A DNA stretch of 40,525 nucleotides from an uncultured Alphaproteobacteria bacterium (lineage in GTDB: Bacteria > Pseudomonadota > Alphaproteobacteria > Caulobacterales > Caulobacteraceae): contig CAITHQ010000158.1 in NCBI GenBank assembly GCA_903892305.1, positions 1 through 40,525 of the forward strand, in the 5' to 3' direction. A model generated the notes under the pieces. That model saw only the letters and a list, made by a program, of their open reading frames with translations, ran no database searches and was not told the origin of the DNA. Below, piece after piece: positions 1 through 8,258 of this stretch. The translations under genes and the position numbers were made by a program. The stretch's first letter is position 1. Each line of letters opens with the position of its first letter.

Positions 1-496
1 CCCCTTGGGTTCGAACCGCCACAAAACCCAGATTGAAAATGCCCGTGCGCGACGCCGAAAGATCATTGTCGAGGATGGCAGCGCGATCCTCATTGGGATC
101 AATCAGATGGGGCGTCAGCAGGACTTCATCTGTCTGAAGCAGGCCGATCAAGGGGTCCAGGGGTGCCAGCAGGGCCGTGTCTGGGTCTAGGTACATGACC
201 ACATCAGCGTCGCCGGAACAGGCCTGGTGGATAAAGGGGCCCTTCACTGCCGTGCAGACCTCGATCACATCATGGCGAAAGAGCCAGGACTTGAAGTTCT
301 CGATCCCAAGGTCCTGGGCATAGACCACCCTGTCGAAGGGTTCTTTTCTGACGTCGAACTGAAATCCGCTGGGTGGCTCGTCGGTAATCAGGGCCACCAT
401 ATCCCAGGTGGGATGGAACCTTTTTAGGGTCTTAAACAGGACCCGCGCCCGGTTGAGATAGGAAAAGGTGAAGCTGGAATAGACAAGGACCTTCAT
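1..496 (-). CDS. Glycosyltransferase (GT-A-like), 3' end cut by window edge
   Basis: About 165 N-terminal residues are visible, reading leftwards off the window. The protein opens MKVLVYSSFTFSYLNRARVL, a Rossmann-type first strand and helix. It contains MYLDPDTALLAPL near residue 100, which has the look of a DxD metal/nucleotide-sugar site of GT-A transferases, and FNLGFVAVR close to the edge. This pattern fits nucleotide-diphospho-sugar transferases of surface polysaccharide loci; donor and acceptor cannot be read from the sequence. The ATG overlaps the TGA of the upstream glycosyltransferase gene (ATGA at 493-496), so the two are almost certainly co-transcribed and translationally coupled. 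The sequence beyond position 1 is missing, so length and C-terminal domains are unknown. Confidence 0.8.
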   Translation of the reverse strand, partial: MKVLVYSSFTFSYLNRARVLFKTLKRFHPTWDMVALITDEPPSGFQFDVRKEPFDRVVYAQDLGIENFKSWLFRHDVIEVCTAVKGPFIHQACSGDADVVMYLDPDTALLAPLDPLIGLLQTDEVLLTPHLIDPNEDRAAILDNDLSASRTGIFNLGFVAVRTQG

Positions 497-2454
497 CGGG
501 CGGCGTCCAGAAGGTCAGCTGTGGTTTCGCTGAAGGTCAGGTCATAGAGCATGGGATTTCGCCGCCGCCGGGCGTAATCAGCCACCTGCCCGGTGCGAAA
601 CAGGACGGCGAGATCGGCCTCAGAGTTCAGAACCCGCCCGAACCCCCCGACCTGGGCAAAGGCAGCGATATTGCCGCTATCGGCATGGGTCAGAATGAAC
701 GCACCGGCGGCCGCCGCCTCGTGGGCGGCGAGCGAAAAGGTCTCCCGGCACAGGGACCAAAGCACCACGATGTCCACCGACTCTTCCAACAGGGCGTTAC
801 GCATGGCGTCGGGGCCTTGGGCGGTGACAGATACCTCCCGGAAGGGAATCTTAGACGCCGCCTTTTTTGATCCCAGGTGCAGGAAGGCATAGCGATTGTC
901 TTCTGCGAAGGCCTCGGCCAAGTCCTCAAAGGCCGCCCAGCCCTTATGCAAGGCTGTCATACCCAGATAGGCCACCTTGAGGGGTGCCTTCTTAACCGTT
1001 GCGGTCGACGGCTGGGTTGGCGTCAGAGTGGCGTGTGGATGGACCAGATGTGCCGTATCCTGCGGCGCAGTCGATGCCGCACGCCAGGTTTCATAGGCCG
1101 ACACCGATGGGGCAACGACGGTAATGTCCAGGGCCTCAAACAGGCGATCATGCGCCTCCACATGGGCACTCCGGTGGTGACCATAGACGCAAATGCCGCA
1201 GGCCGGACTGTCGGGCGGCGGTGCGCCACAGTCAGCGACATCGTTGCGCATCAGGTGGAAGCCTGCACAAACGCTGGTAAAATCGTGTAGCCAAAGGTGT
1301 CCCTTTTGGATCCCGGCCGCCGCCAGGATATCCAGAACCTCTGTGGCCGAATGACCTAGCAGGCTGTGGATGGCAAAGGTTCGACGCGAGGCTTCTTTCG
1401 ATGAGGCTCCACCTTGCTTTAGCACGTCCACCACCTGCGCACTTTTGAAGGTTCCAAGCCGCTGGCCATTCCACAAGACCCCGATCAGACCGGGGACAGA
1501 CTCTGGCCGAAGGGTGGGCCACGGCACGGCCGGAAAGAGATGCAGGTGATCGATATCCTTCCGCTTTATCCCCGCCGCTTCCCGCTGCAGACACAGCTGA
1601 AGCCCGCCGATATTGGCGGTAAAGTCGTCATGACTAAAGGTGATGTGGAGGTCACCGCCGCCGCCCGCTATCGCCTGGAGACCCGAGACGGCATCGGGCA
1701 TCACCTTGGCCATGAGTTTAAGCGCATAGGCTTGACGCTCAGGCACGGTCTTCATCTGCGCCAACATGCGATGGCGAAAGCCTAGGTCATGGACGCCAAG
1801 TCGGCCTTCGCTTTTGCCGGCAACCAAATAGTGCAGGAAAGGATTGATCCCCAAGGCTGCAACATCAGGGTTAAATTCCAGATAGTCCGGAACGGAGAAC
1901 GCCCTGTTAGGCGAGCGGCCTTCACGCCAGCCCTCGGTGAGAAAATGGTCCAAAGGATTGACGCCAGCGTCCCCGATATCGGGATAGCTCGCCAGATAGA
2001 ACTCGGCGTCAAAAGCTTCCTCAAGGCGCTCGGAGTCGACAATCCAAGGGTCATTTACGGGTGCCGAGGCAGTCGGCCGGGCCACCGGCGCACCTGCCGA
2101 TCCATAGGGACTCTGGCCCTTAGGGCCTGAAGCGCTGCGCCCCATATCTGCGGCGACCCAGAGGTAGGACGCCCCAAACGCTGAGGGCTGGGGCGACACC
2201 CCAGAACGCCAGCCCTTGGTCAGATAGTGGTAGAAGGCAATGTCAGGGTCAGCACCCTGGACCTCGTTTACATAGGCCTTCGTCGAGAACCAGGGCGCTG
2301 GATCGCGCCCTTCACGGCTGCCCTCATCTAGGAAGTGTTGGATGGGATCCAGGCCTGCCTGAGCGACGTCCTCATAGATGTTGAGGTAGAAGCCCACATC
2401 GAACGCGCCGGCGACGACGTTGTAAACTTCTTCCGGTGAGGCCCGGCTGGCCAT
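493..2454 (-). CDS. Glycosyltransferase with four N-terminal 'EGR' repeats
   Basis: Protein of 653 aa. The reading frame is open to 2634, but the ATG at 2454 is chosen because it has an AGGAA ribosome site a few bases upstream and the longer version would overlap the divergent sulfotransferase gene. Residues about 18-52, 56-90, 148-182 and 188-220 are four copies of a repeat of the form FD..FYL..Y.D...AG..P..HFL.EG.REGR.P; such units are known at the N-termini of bacterial surface-glycan glycosyltransferases, with no settled function. A low-complexity linker lies at about 105-140. From about 265 onward the protein looks like a GT-B (GT4-like) transferase, including KVAYLGMTALHKGW and a late CRETFSLAAHEAAAAGAF segment resembling the E-x7-E donor-site helix. 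It probably acts in the cytoplasm on polysaccharide; linkage unknown. It is coupled to the next gene by ATGA. Confidence 0.8.
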   Translation of the reverse strand: MASRASPEEVYNVVAGAFDVGFYLNIYEDVAQAGLDPIQHFLDEGSREGRDPAPWFSTKAYVNEVQGADPDIAFYHYLTKGWRSGVSPQPSAFGASYLWVAADMGRSASGPKGQSPYGSAGAPVARPTASAPVNDPWIVDSERLEEAFDAEFYLASYPDIGDAGVNPLDHFLTEGWREGRSPNRAFSVPDYLEFNPDVAALGINPFLHYLVAGKSEGRLGVHDLGFRHRMLAQMKTVPERQAYALKLMAKVMPDAVSGLQAIAGGGGDLHITFSHDDFTANIGGLQLCLQREAAGIKRKDIDHLHLFPAVPWPTLRPESVPGLIGVLWNGQRLGTFKSAQVVDVLKQGGASSKEASRRTFAIHSLLGHSATEVLDILAAAGIQKGHLWLHDFTSVCAGFHLMRNDVADCGAPPPDSPACGICVYGHHRSAHVEAHDRLFEALDITVVAPSVSAYETWRAASTAPQDTAHLVHPHATLTPTQPSTATVKKAPLKVAYLGMTALHKGWAAFEDLAEAFAEDNRYAFLHLGSKKAASKIPFREVSVTAQGPDAMRNALLEESVDIVVLWSLCRETFSLAAHEAAAAGAFILTHADSGNIAAFAQVGGFGRVLNSEADLAVLFRTGQVADYARRRRNPMLYDLTFSETTADLLDAAR

Positions 2455-2626
2455 TCGGCATTTCCTTTGAATCGGTTTGCGTGTGTGCAACAGAAGCCAT
2501 AGGTGATCAACCTTGGTGGTCCAGAAACGTGCGCAAGACATCACGATCCGGCAGACCTTGGGTGTATGCCATGAAACCCATTGCGCGTGTTGCTCTGGCG
2601 ACGCCCGATAACCTCCAAGTCTGACC

Positions 2627-3745
2627 ATGGCCATCCCTGTTTCGCCCGCTAAAACTGCCGCAAGCCGCTCAGCCTATCTGGTCCTGGGCATGCACCGCTC
2701 CGGGACTTCGGCCGTGACTCAGCTCCTGGCCTTGGCTGGGGCCAAGCTACCAAGCCATGTCATGCCGGGCGATGAGCACAATGCACAGGGCTATTTCGAG
2801 CCCTGGCGCATCGCGATCTTCAATGATGAAAGACTGCGCGCCGCCGATAGTGCCTGGGATGACCCCCTGACAAACCCTGCGTCTTTTCTGGCAGACGACT
2901 CAGACTGGCGGGATCGGGCGATCAAGTTATTCCGCAGCGAGTATGGCCGCGCCAAACATCCCCTCCTCAAGGACCCACGGGTTTCGGTGCTGCTGCCCCT
3001 CTGGCGGTATGTGCTTGAGTCCCAAGACATGACCGCCCGGTGCGTGATTCCGGTCCGCCATCCCCTGGCTGTGGCCGGATCGCTTGCCAAGCGAGACGGG
3101 TTTCCAATCCAGAAATCTATCTTGCTGTGGATGACCTATATGATTGAGACAGAGCTTGGAACGCGGGACCTGCCGCGGGCCTTTGTCGAGTATGATGCCT
3201 TGCTGGCCGATTGGCGTCCCGTAGTGGCGTCCATGGAAACCGCCCTCGGCGCGACGCTACCGAACTTGACCCTTAAGGCTCAAGCCGCGATTGACGCCTT
3301 CCTAACCCCCGAACTCCGCCACAATGCCGGTGGAGAGACCCTTTCGACCTATGGCGACATCGGTGCTGCAGCTGAGGGGGTCTATGATTGGCTCATCGCA
3401 ATGGCACGTGGCGAGGCCCCATCTCCTGCCTTGATGGAGGCAGGTCACGATCTCATCAAACGCCTTCGTCACGAGGTGGGAGCCCTGATTTCCCCCGTGA
3501 CCCGGTCAAATAATCAGGCCCTCTCAGCCCTTGGCGACGCGCGTGCTGCTTTGACATTTGCCCAGAGCCAGGCCGATGAACTGCGGTCAAATATCGATGG
3601 CCTTCAGTCCCACCTGCATCAGGCACATGCCACCAACGCCCAGCTTAACGATCAGGTGGAAAGCCTAAGCCAACAGCTGTTGCAGAAAATCGATGAACGC
3701 AGAGAGATCGAGGGCACCCTAGACGCCCTCCTGGCTGCCCGATAG
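2627..3745 (+). CDS. Sulfotransferase-family protein with C-terminal coiled coil
   Basis: Protein of 372 aa. Residues 18-30 (LVLGMHRSGTSAV) are the 5'-phosphosulfate-binding P-loop of PAPS-dependent sulfotransferases, and CVIPVRHPLAVAGSLAKRDG at about 139-158 matches the 3'-phosphate-binding motif with Arg and Ser. Residues from about 290 to the end are rich in Leu, Gln, Glu and Ala with heptad spacing and should form a coiled coil. In other bacteria this kind of P-loop domain is often joined by coiled coil to glycosyltransferase domains; here the protein ends after the coil. It may sulfate a sugar of the neighbouring polysaccharide, but related proteins are not all proven sulfotransferases. 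The ATG at 2627 has no good ribosome site. It is divergent from the EGR-repeat transferase across a 172-base gap and convergent with the lipoprotein gene (11-base gap). Confidence 0.78.
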   Translation: MAIPVSPAKTAASRSAYLVLGMHRSGTSAVTQLLALAGAKLPSHVMPGDEHNAQGYFEPWRIAIFNDERLRAADSAWDDPLTNPASFLADDSDWRDRAIKLFRSEYGRAKHPLLKDPRVSVLLPLWRYVLESQDMTARCVIPVRHPLAVAGSLAKRDGFPIQKSILLWMTYMIETELGTRDLPRAFVEYDALLADWRPVVASMETALGATLPNLTLKAQAAIDAFLTPELRHNAGGETLSTYGDIGAAAEGVYDWLIAMARGEAPSPALMEAGHDLIKRLRHEVGALISPVTRSNNQALSALGDARAALTFAQSQADELRSNIDGLQSHLHQAHATNAQLNDQVESLSQQLLQKIDERREIEGTLDALLAAR

Positions 3746-3756
3746 CGGGCCGAGCG

Positions 3757-4452
3757 CTAGGGGTATCCTGCAGGCCTCTTCGCCACCGCGATTTGCTGAA
3801 GGATAAAAGCTCCGCCAGGAGAATCGTCCAGATCTAGCCGAATCTGATCAATCTTCGACGTCTTCCAGTCATCGCCACCGCGGCGCAGCTTCTCCATATC
3901 GTAGACGATGGTGACCGTCTCATTGACCCCCGGATTGGCGTCCTTGGGCGCCTTGGCCAGATAAGCCTCAGACTCTGGATGCTTGATCGTCGTATAGTGC
4001 ACAGACCCGTCCCAATCCGCGCCCTGCCTTACCCGGGTGAGACGCACGACCAGTAGGGGGAATGCCCCGCCGTCAAGGTTCAAGCCGCCAGCACTGCGCA
4101 CAACCACGTCAGCCTGGGTTTCCGTCACCGCGAGACCTAAGCCCTCTGCTGGACCTGCGGCTGCGCCTGCCACCATAAATTCGTTGGGAGCGGAGCTGAA
4201 GACCCATTGCCGTGCCGTGATCAGCGGCTTGCCCTGGAACTCAAAGGTCTGACCTTGCTGATTCCAAGACACTGCGTTGGCGCGCTCGGTGACGGGCCCC
4301 GTTGGCGTGGTGACCAAAATCCCCGTAGAGGCTGGGCTGCTAACGGGAACAGGGGCCTGTGCGGTTTTTGCCGAACGCACCTTGGAGGTATCGCAAGCAC
4401 TGAGCGCCAGTAACGCCGCGAGGGTTGGGAGCAAAATATTCAAGGTCTTCAT
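3757..4452 (-). CDS. Lipoprotein with possible carbohydrate-binding beta-sandwich
   Basis: Protein of 231 aa starting at the ATG at 4452, which shares one base with the stop of the upstream membrane-protein gene (TAATG), a classic coupling arrangement. Residues 1-20 form a lipoprotein signal with lipobox LSAC, then a Ser/Thr/Pro-rich linker to about 55. The rest is predicted beta-rich and ends with SKIDQIRLDLDDSPGGAF followed by LQQIAVAKRP. That ending resembles the final strands of carbohydrate-binding jelly-roll modules (IRLDL...G...I..I.V). No catalytic motif is seen. As the last gene of a GT2-flippase-GT-C operon it could bind or present the sugar product at a membrane. The product class (lipoprotein) is secure; the sugar-binding role is inference. 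Confidence 0.7.
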   Translation of the reverse strand: MKTLNILLPTLAALLALSACDTSKVRSAKTAQAPVPVSSPASTGILVTTPTGPVTERANAVSWNQQGQTFEFQGKPLITARQWVFSSAPNEFMVAGAAAGPAEGLGLAVTETQADVVVRSAGGLNLDGGAFPLLVVRLTRVRQGADWDGSVHYTTIKHPESEAYLAKAPKDANPGVNETVTIVYDMEKLRRGGDDWKTSKIDQIRLDLDDSPGGAFILQQIAVAKRPAGYP

Positions 4453-5831
4453 TAGGCTTTGCCTGACTGTGCACGGGTCCATGGCGGATCAACCGCCACG
4501 TAGAACATGCCCGCAAGCGCCGCAAGGTCGAGGAAGTAGAGGTAGCGATAGTCGCAGGCGATTGAGATCAGGAAAAAAGACCCTGCAAAGGCCAAACCAG
4601 ACATCATGAGGCCCGCCATGGCGATGTCCTGCGGGCTTCGGCGGATCAACAATCCCACGATCAGCGCGAAGGCAAGACCGGCGAAGGCAAGGTGCGAAAT
4701 AGCCGGCGTATCGAGAAAGCGCGTCCCATAATTGTAGAGTTTCTGATCCACAGCGTCGACGCCGGAGGTCAAATTGAGATCAGCTAAATCTTCCGCTGGG
4801 CCGTCCACTCCGACGTAAAGCGGCAGACAGCTGTCGATATGCGGGGTCATAAAGACCGCATCGAACACGTCCCAACGATGATGAATATAGGCCATCGGAT
4901 GATGTCGGATAAGACTGATCCACTGGAGACCGACCACCCTTAGCGGCACACCATCCAGAGCCTGTCCGACACGGGGGTTCTGTTGCAGATAATCAATACG
5001 CTCGGGCACATAGAGCGGCACGCCATAGGTCATGATGGTCTGGGCGACACTAGGACTCTGTGCTGAGATAACCTCCAATTTCACCGCCGGATCATTAGCC
5101 GCCATGCCGACAATGTCGTATTGGATAAGGGATCTGATCCCCTGGTTTTCTATGCCCTGAACCAGAGAGGTTTTGGGTGTGCAGGCGAGGGCGACGATGT
5201 GCGAGATGACGGCGACGGCGGTGAGCAATCCCAGCCCCCACATGGCGGCGCGGTGCCAGCCTAATCCTCTCAAGGTCCAGCCGAGTACGCCAGCTGCGAC
5301 GATCGCCGTGATGAGACCATTCTGCCGCACCTGACCGGCGACAGCCAAGGCGATCACCAGAGCGGCTATGGCGATCCAAGGCTTTTGATCTGCTCGCCAG
5401 ACCTTGGCGATATGGGCCAGGAGCACGAAGCTGGCCACCCCGAGGTTTGCAAACAGCACATCCTTCCAGACGATGCCCTGATAGAGCATGACCGAGGGGC
5501 TGAGGACGAGAGCCACGGCCGCCAGAGGCGCGAACCAGCTGACCCTGGCCCGCGAACCCATGATTCCCCAAAGCGAAGCGAAAAACAGGAAGATGCTGGC
5601 GATCAGATAGAGACCGGTCCCCGGAATGATCTTGTCGAACGCGCCGAGGATGGAGGCATAGACCACCGGCGCCCAGGTTTCACGAACGCCTGCACGGGCT
5701 TCATGCAGCTGCCGGATCGAGTCATTTGACAGGTGTCCCGGCATGTTCGCTGCGACCACCAGCAGGAAGCCGACGACTAGGATCGCCTGAGTCACACGTT
5801 CGGCTATGAGCCTGGATCGGGTCGAGGTCAT
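4452..5831 (-). CDS. Multi-spanning membrane protein, GT-C-like glycosyltransferase
   Basis: Protein of 459 aa with roughly ten hydrophobic segments, beginning with a membrane helix at about 15-30. The first external loop carries acidic and polar residues (MPGHLSNDSIRQLHEA), as in GT-C enzymes, where an Asp or Glu in the first periplasmic loop is catalytic. A second conserved-looking patch is LYQGIVWKDVLFANLG. GT-C enzymes take sugar from a polyprenyl-phosphate donor outside the cytoplasmic membrane. The neighbours, a polyprenyl-phosphate sugar synthase and a flippase of the type that would supply such a donor, support this reading. A named family is not recognised with certainty, and an O-antigen polymerase-like or plain transporter role cannot be excluded. 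A 41-base gap separates it from the upstream flippase gene; its stop overlaps the lipoprotein start. Confidence 0.68.
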   Translation of the reverse strand: MTSTRSRLIAERVTQAILVVGFLLVVAANMPGHLSNDSIRQLHEARAGVRETWAPVVYASILGAFDKIIPGTGLYLIASIFLFFASLWGIMGSRARVSWFAPLAAVALVLSPSVMLYQGIVWKDVLFANLGVASFVLLAHIAKVWRADQKPWIAIAALVIALAVAGQVRQNGLITAIVAAGVLGWTLRGLGWHRAAMWGLGLLTAVAVISHIVALACTPKTSLVQGIENQGIRSLIQYDIVGMAANDPAVKLEVISAQSPSVAQTIMTYGVPLYVPERIDYLQQNPRVGQALDGVPLRVVGLQWISLIRHHPMAYIHHRWDVFDAVFMTPHIDSCLPLYVGVDGPAEDLADLNLTSGVDAVDQKLYNYGTRFLDTPAISHLAFAGLAFALIVGLLIRRSPQDIAMAGLMMSGLAFAGSFFLISIACDYRYLYFLDLAALAGMFYVAVDPPWTRAQSGKA

Positions 5832-5872
5832 GGGCTGGAACTCTCCAAGTTCTGCAGGTCGGCGAGCCGACC

Positions 5873-6241
5873 TCAGGCGGGGCGCGCCTGGGCGATGATC
5901 ATCAGACCGACGAATATCACGACAAAGCCAATACCCATCTGCCAGTTCAGGGCTTCCTTGAAGAGCACCCAGGCCATGACCGGCACAAGGGCCGAGCCCA
6001 CCATGGAAAAGGCGTAGGCTGTCGAAAGCGGCACCCGGGTCAGGACATAGAACCAGAACAGGGCCGTAATACCGTACCAGGCGAAGGCGCTCATCAGGGG
6101 GATGTTCTTAATCAGCCGTAGGACAATGGGTCCGTCGAGACTGGCATTGGCGATCGCCGCCATCTTGAACAGCATCTGGCCGACCGGCAGGGCTACGGCG
6201 AAGACGGAACACAGCACTGTGTCTTTGAGGCTCAGACTCAT
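5873..6241 (-). CDS. SMR/EamA-type small membrane protein, probable lipid-linked sugar flippase
   Basis: Protein of 122 aa with four membrane helices, the size of SMR/DMT half-transporters such as the ArnE/ArnF undecaprenyl-phosphate-aminoarabinose flippase. The segment RVPLSTAYAFSMVGSALVPV followed by LFKEALNW and a last hydrophobic helix is the typical EamA/SMR second half, with the conserved Glu-containing turn. The start is the ATG at 6241, which overlaps the TGA of the GT2 gene (ATGA); the frame is open further upstream, but that extension is polar and overlaps the GT2 gene. Its place between a polyprenyl-phosphate sugar transferase and a GT-C-like protein points to flipping a polyprenyl-phosphate-sugar to the periplasmic leaflet, doing the job GtrA does elsewhere. 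Drug export is the alternative but fits the context poorly. Confidence 0.8.
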   Translation of the reverse strand: MSLSLKDTVLCSVFAVALPVGQMLFKMAAIANASLDGPIVLRLIKNIPLMSAFAWYGITALFWFYVLTRVPLSTAYAFSMVGSALVPVMAWVLFKEALNWQMGIGFVVIFVGLMIIAQARPA

Positions 6242-7293
6242 GTGGTTTCGAGCCTTTCGATCGCCCGCAGATAGGGATGAATGGCGCGGGTTGGGACGCT
6301 TAGGACATCGTAATTCATGGCCTGAAGTAGAAGCTGCACACCGATAATCACCGGCAGAGCCGCGGTCATGACGACGCCCGCAGAGGCCGCCTGATGAACA
6401 TTGCGGGTGGCCAACCAATGAAGCCCATAGACCATGCCAAAGCCAAACAGGGCTAAACCGACCAGGAACTCAATGGTCGCGGCATTGAAATCTCTGACGA
6501 AATACTGGCCCAGAATGCGATTTATGAAGTTCGTCAGGTGCTTGCCGGCAAAGGGGCCGATGATCGCGCTGATCCGGATATTTGAAACTTCATCGCCATA
6601 TCGCGCTGGCATGGGCACATCGCGCACCACGGCGCGCAAGGTACCGAGGTGGTAGAGGAGGTCGGTCTCAAAGAAGAATCTCTGGGAGACAGACCTTTCC
6701 ATCACCAGCCGTGCCACGCTGGACTCGATCGCGGTAAATCCATTGGTCGGATCAAAGACGTTCCAATAGCCGGTGCTCACCTTGGCAGCAAAGCTAAGGG
6801 CCCCATTTCCGAAAACCCGCAGGGCGGGCATGGCCTGAAGGTGGCTGATGGAGGTGAACCGATTGCCCTTGGCATAGTCGGCTTCCCCCAACAGGATCGG
6901 CGCAACCAGTTGGGCCAGATAGCTGAGGTCCATCTGATCATCGCCATCGACCTTGACGAGGATCCGGGCCCCCAGGCGGTCAGCCTCGGCATAGCCAGCC
7001 AGGGTCGCGCCGCCGACACCACGGTTCTGGGGTAGACGCACAACTCGCACCCGAGGGTCGGTATTGGTCTCTTCAATGAAATCGCCGGAATTTTCAGGGC
7101 AGGCGTCGTCGACGCAGACAATGCCTTCGATCCAATCTGGGGCCCGGGCAATCACCCGACTTATGTGCGCCTTGACCTTGTAGCAGGGCACAATCAGCCA
7201 GACCCCGGACTCGCTGAGCCTGGGATCATTTTGGCGACCGTCTGCCTTGCGGCGCGCCCGCGCGAGTGGGGTGTCTGATTTAATCGAGGACAT
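6238..7293 (-). CDS. GT2 polyprenyl-phosphate sugar transferase (GtrB/DPM1-like)
   Basis: Protein of 351 aa. Residues 31-40 (VWLIVPCYKV) and VCVDDACPENSG at about 59-70 form the GT2 nucleotide-binding start, and KVDGDDQMD at 114-122 contains the metal-binding DxD. The domain runs to about 240 with a DPTNGF motif typical of dolichol/undecaprenyl-phosphate hexosyltransferases. Two membrane helices follow at about 275-297 and 305-330, as in GtrB-type enzymes. The predicted reaction is transfer of a sugar from a nucleotide donor to undecaprenyl phosphate on the cytoplasmic side. The start at 7293 is preceded by GAGGAG. It is the first gene of a four-gene minus-strand operon with the flippase, GT-C-like protein and lipoprotein, and diverges from the Wzm gene. 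Family assignment is secure; the sugar is unknown. Confidence 0.87.
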   Translation of the reverse strand: MSSIKSDTPLARARRKADGRQNDPRLSESGVWLIVPCYKVKAHISRVIARAPDWIEGIVCVDDACPENSGDFIEETNTDPRVRVVRLPQNRGVGGATLAGYAEADRLGARILVKVDGDDQMDLSYLAQLVAPILLGEADYAKGNRFTSISHLQAMPALRVFGNGALSFAAKVSTGYWNVFDPTNGFTAIESSVARLVMERSVSQRFFFETDLLYHLGTLRAVVRDVPMPARYGDEVSNIRISAIIGPFAGKHLTNFINRILGQYFVRDFNAATIEFLVGLALFGFGMVYGLHWLATRNVHQAASAGVVMTAALPVIIGVQLLLQAMNYDVLSVPTRAIHPYLRAIERLETT

Positions 7294-7421
7294 GGGTTTT
7301 CTACTCCTCGGCTAACATGGGCGCCGCACTGTCGTCCACATTGTGTGATGTTTGGATAGGGGGGCAACGCTTGCGCCCAAAAAAACGACCTGATACCAGC
7401 GGCCCTCGTCACGGAGACCCA

Positions 7422-8258
7422 ATGCATACTGCCCAACACATGCTGCGTACGGGCCGCCGTGGAAGCTTGCATGAATTTGCCATGGCCTATGCCGACCTTC
7501 GGGCGTCGGTTCCCAAGCTGGGCCTTGCCTGGTCCCTGGCGTCGCATGATGTGATTTCGCGCTATCGCGGCTCCATTCTCGGGCCGTTCTGGATCACCCT
7601 GTCCATGGCCTTCATGGTCCTGGGGATCGGGTTCCTGTATTCTGAGCTGCAGCACATCTCCCTGCAGGAGACCATGCCCTTCGTGGCCCTGGGGATCGTG
7701 TTCTGGGGCATGATCTCCCTGGTCATCATCGAGGGCTGCGAGACCTTCGTCCACGCCTCGGGCATGCTCAGCCAGACCTCACTGCCCATGTTCACCTTTG
7801 TCTGGCGGACCCTGCTGCGTAATCTGGTGACCCTGCTGCATCACCTGATCATCATAGTCGCCGTGCTGATCTGGTTTGGCTATTGGCGGACCATGAACCT
7901 GCCTCTAGCGATTGCTGGGCTGGCCCTGACCCTTCTGAATGTATCCTGGATCAGCCTGGCCGTGGCGATTTCGTCGGCCCGGTTCCGCGACATTCCGCAG
8001 ATCGTCACCTCGGTTATGCAGTTTTCGATGTTTATGACCCCGGTCTTCTGGAAGCCGGACTTCCATAGCCCGATGATGAAGCTGGTGCTGGTCTACAACC
8101 CCTTCTTCCACATGCTGGACTCGATCCGGGGCCCACTGCTGGGGGCCCAGCCTGCCCTTCAGACCTATGTGGTGCTGATTGTCATGGCCCTGATCGGCTG
8201 GGCTGTGACCTTCTCGCTCTTCGCCCTGACCCGCCGCCGGATCGTGCATTACCTATGA
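7422..8258 (+). CDS. wzm: ABC-2 type polysaccharide exporter permease (Wzm-like)
   Basis: Protein of 278 aa; the ATG at 7422 is chosen over an upstream in-frame ATG at 7317 because GGAG lies about 7 bases before it and the family begins here. The sequence SHDVISRYRGSILGPFWITL near the N-terminus is the hallmark amphipathic entry of Wzm/TagG-type permeases (RYR-S-LG-FW), followed by six predicted helices and ending in RRRIVHYL. It forms the membrane channel that moves undecaprenyl-diphosphate-linked polysaccharide (O-antigen or capsule-like) across the inner membrane. The ATPase gene follows with a 4-base ATGA overlap, confirming a two-gene transporter. The transported glycan cannot be named. 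Confidence 0.9.
   Translation: MHTAQHMLRTGRRGSLHEFAMAYADLRASVPKLGLAWSLASHDVISRYRGSILGPFWITLSMAFMVLGIGFLYSELQHISLQETMPFVALGIVFWGMISLVIIEGCETFVHASGMLSQTSLPMFTFVWRTLLRNLVTLLHHLIIIVAVLIWFGYWRTMNLPLAIAGLALTLLNVSWISLAVAISSARFRDIPQIVTSVMQFSMFMTPVFWKPDFHSPMMKLVLVYNPFFHMLDSIRGPLLGAQPALQTYVVLIVMALIGWAVTFSLFALTRRRIVHYL

Noticed and set aside
2436-2624. Short 62-codon frame ending two bases before the sulfotransferase gene
   Set aside because: It overlaps the start of the divergent transferase and shows no domain or ribosome site; treated as intergenic.
3743-3759. Small hairpin TAGCG/CGCTA between the sulfotransferase and lipoprotein genes
   Set aside because: Only a 5-bp stem with no T-run; too weak to call a bidirectional terminator.
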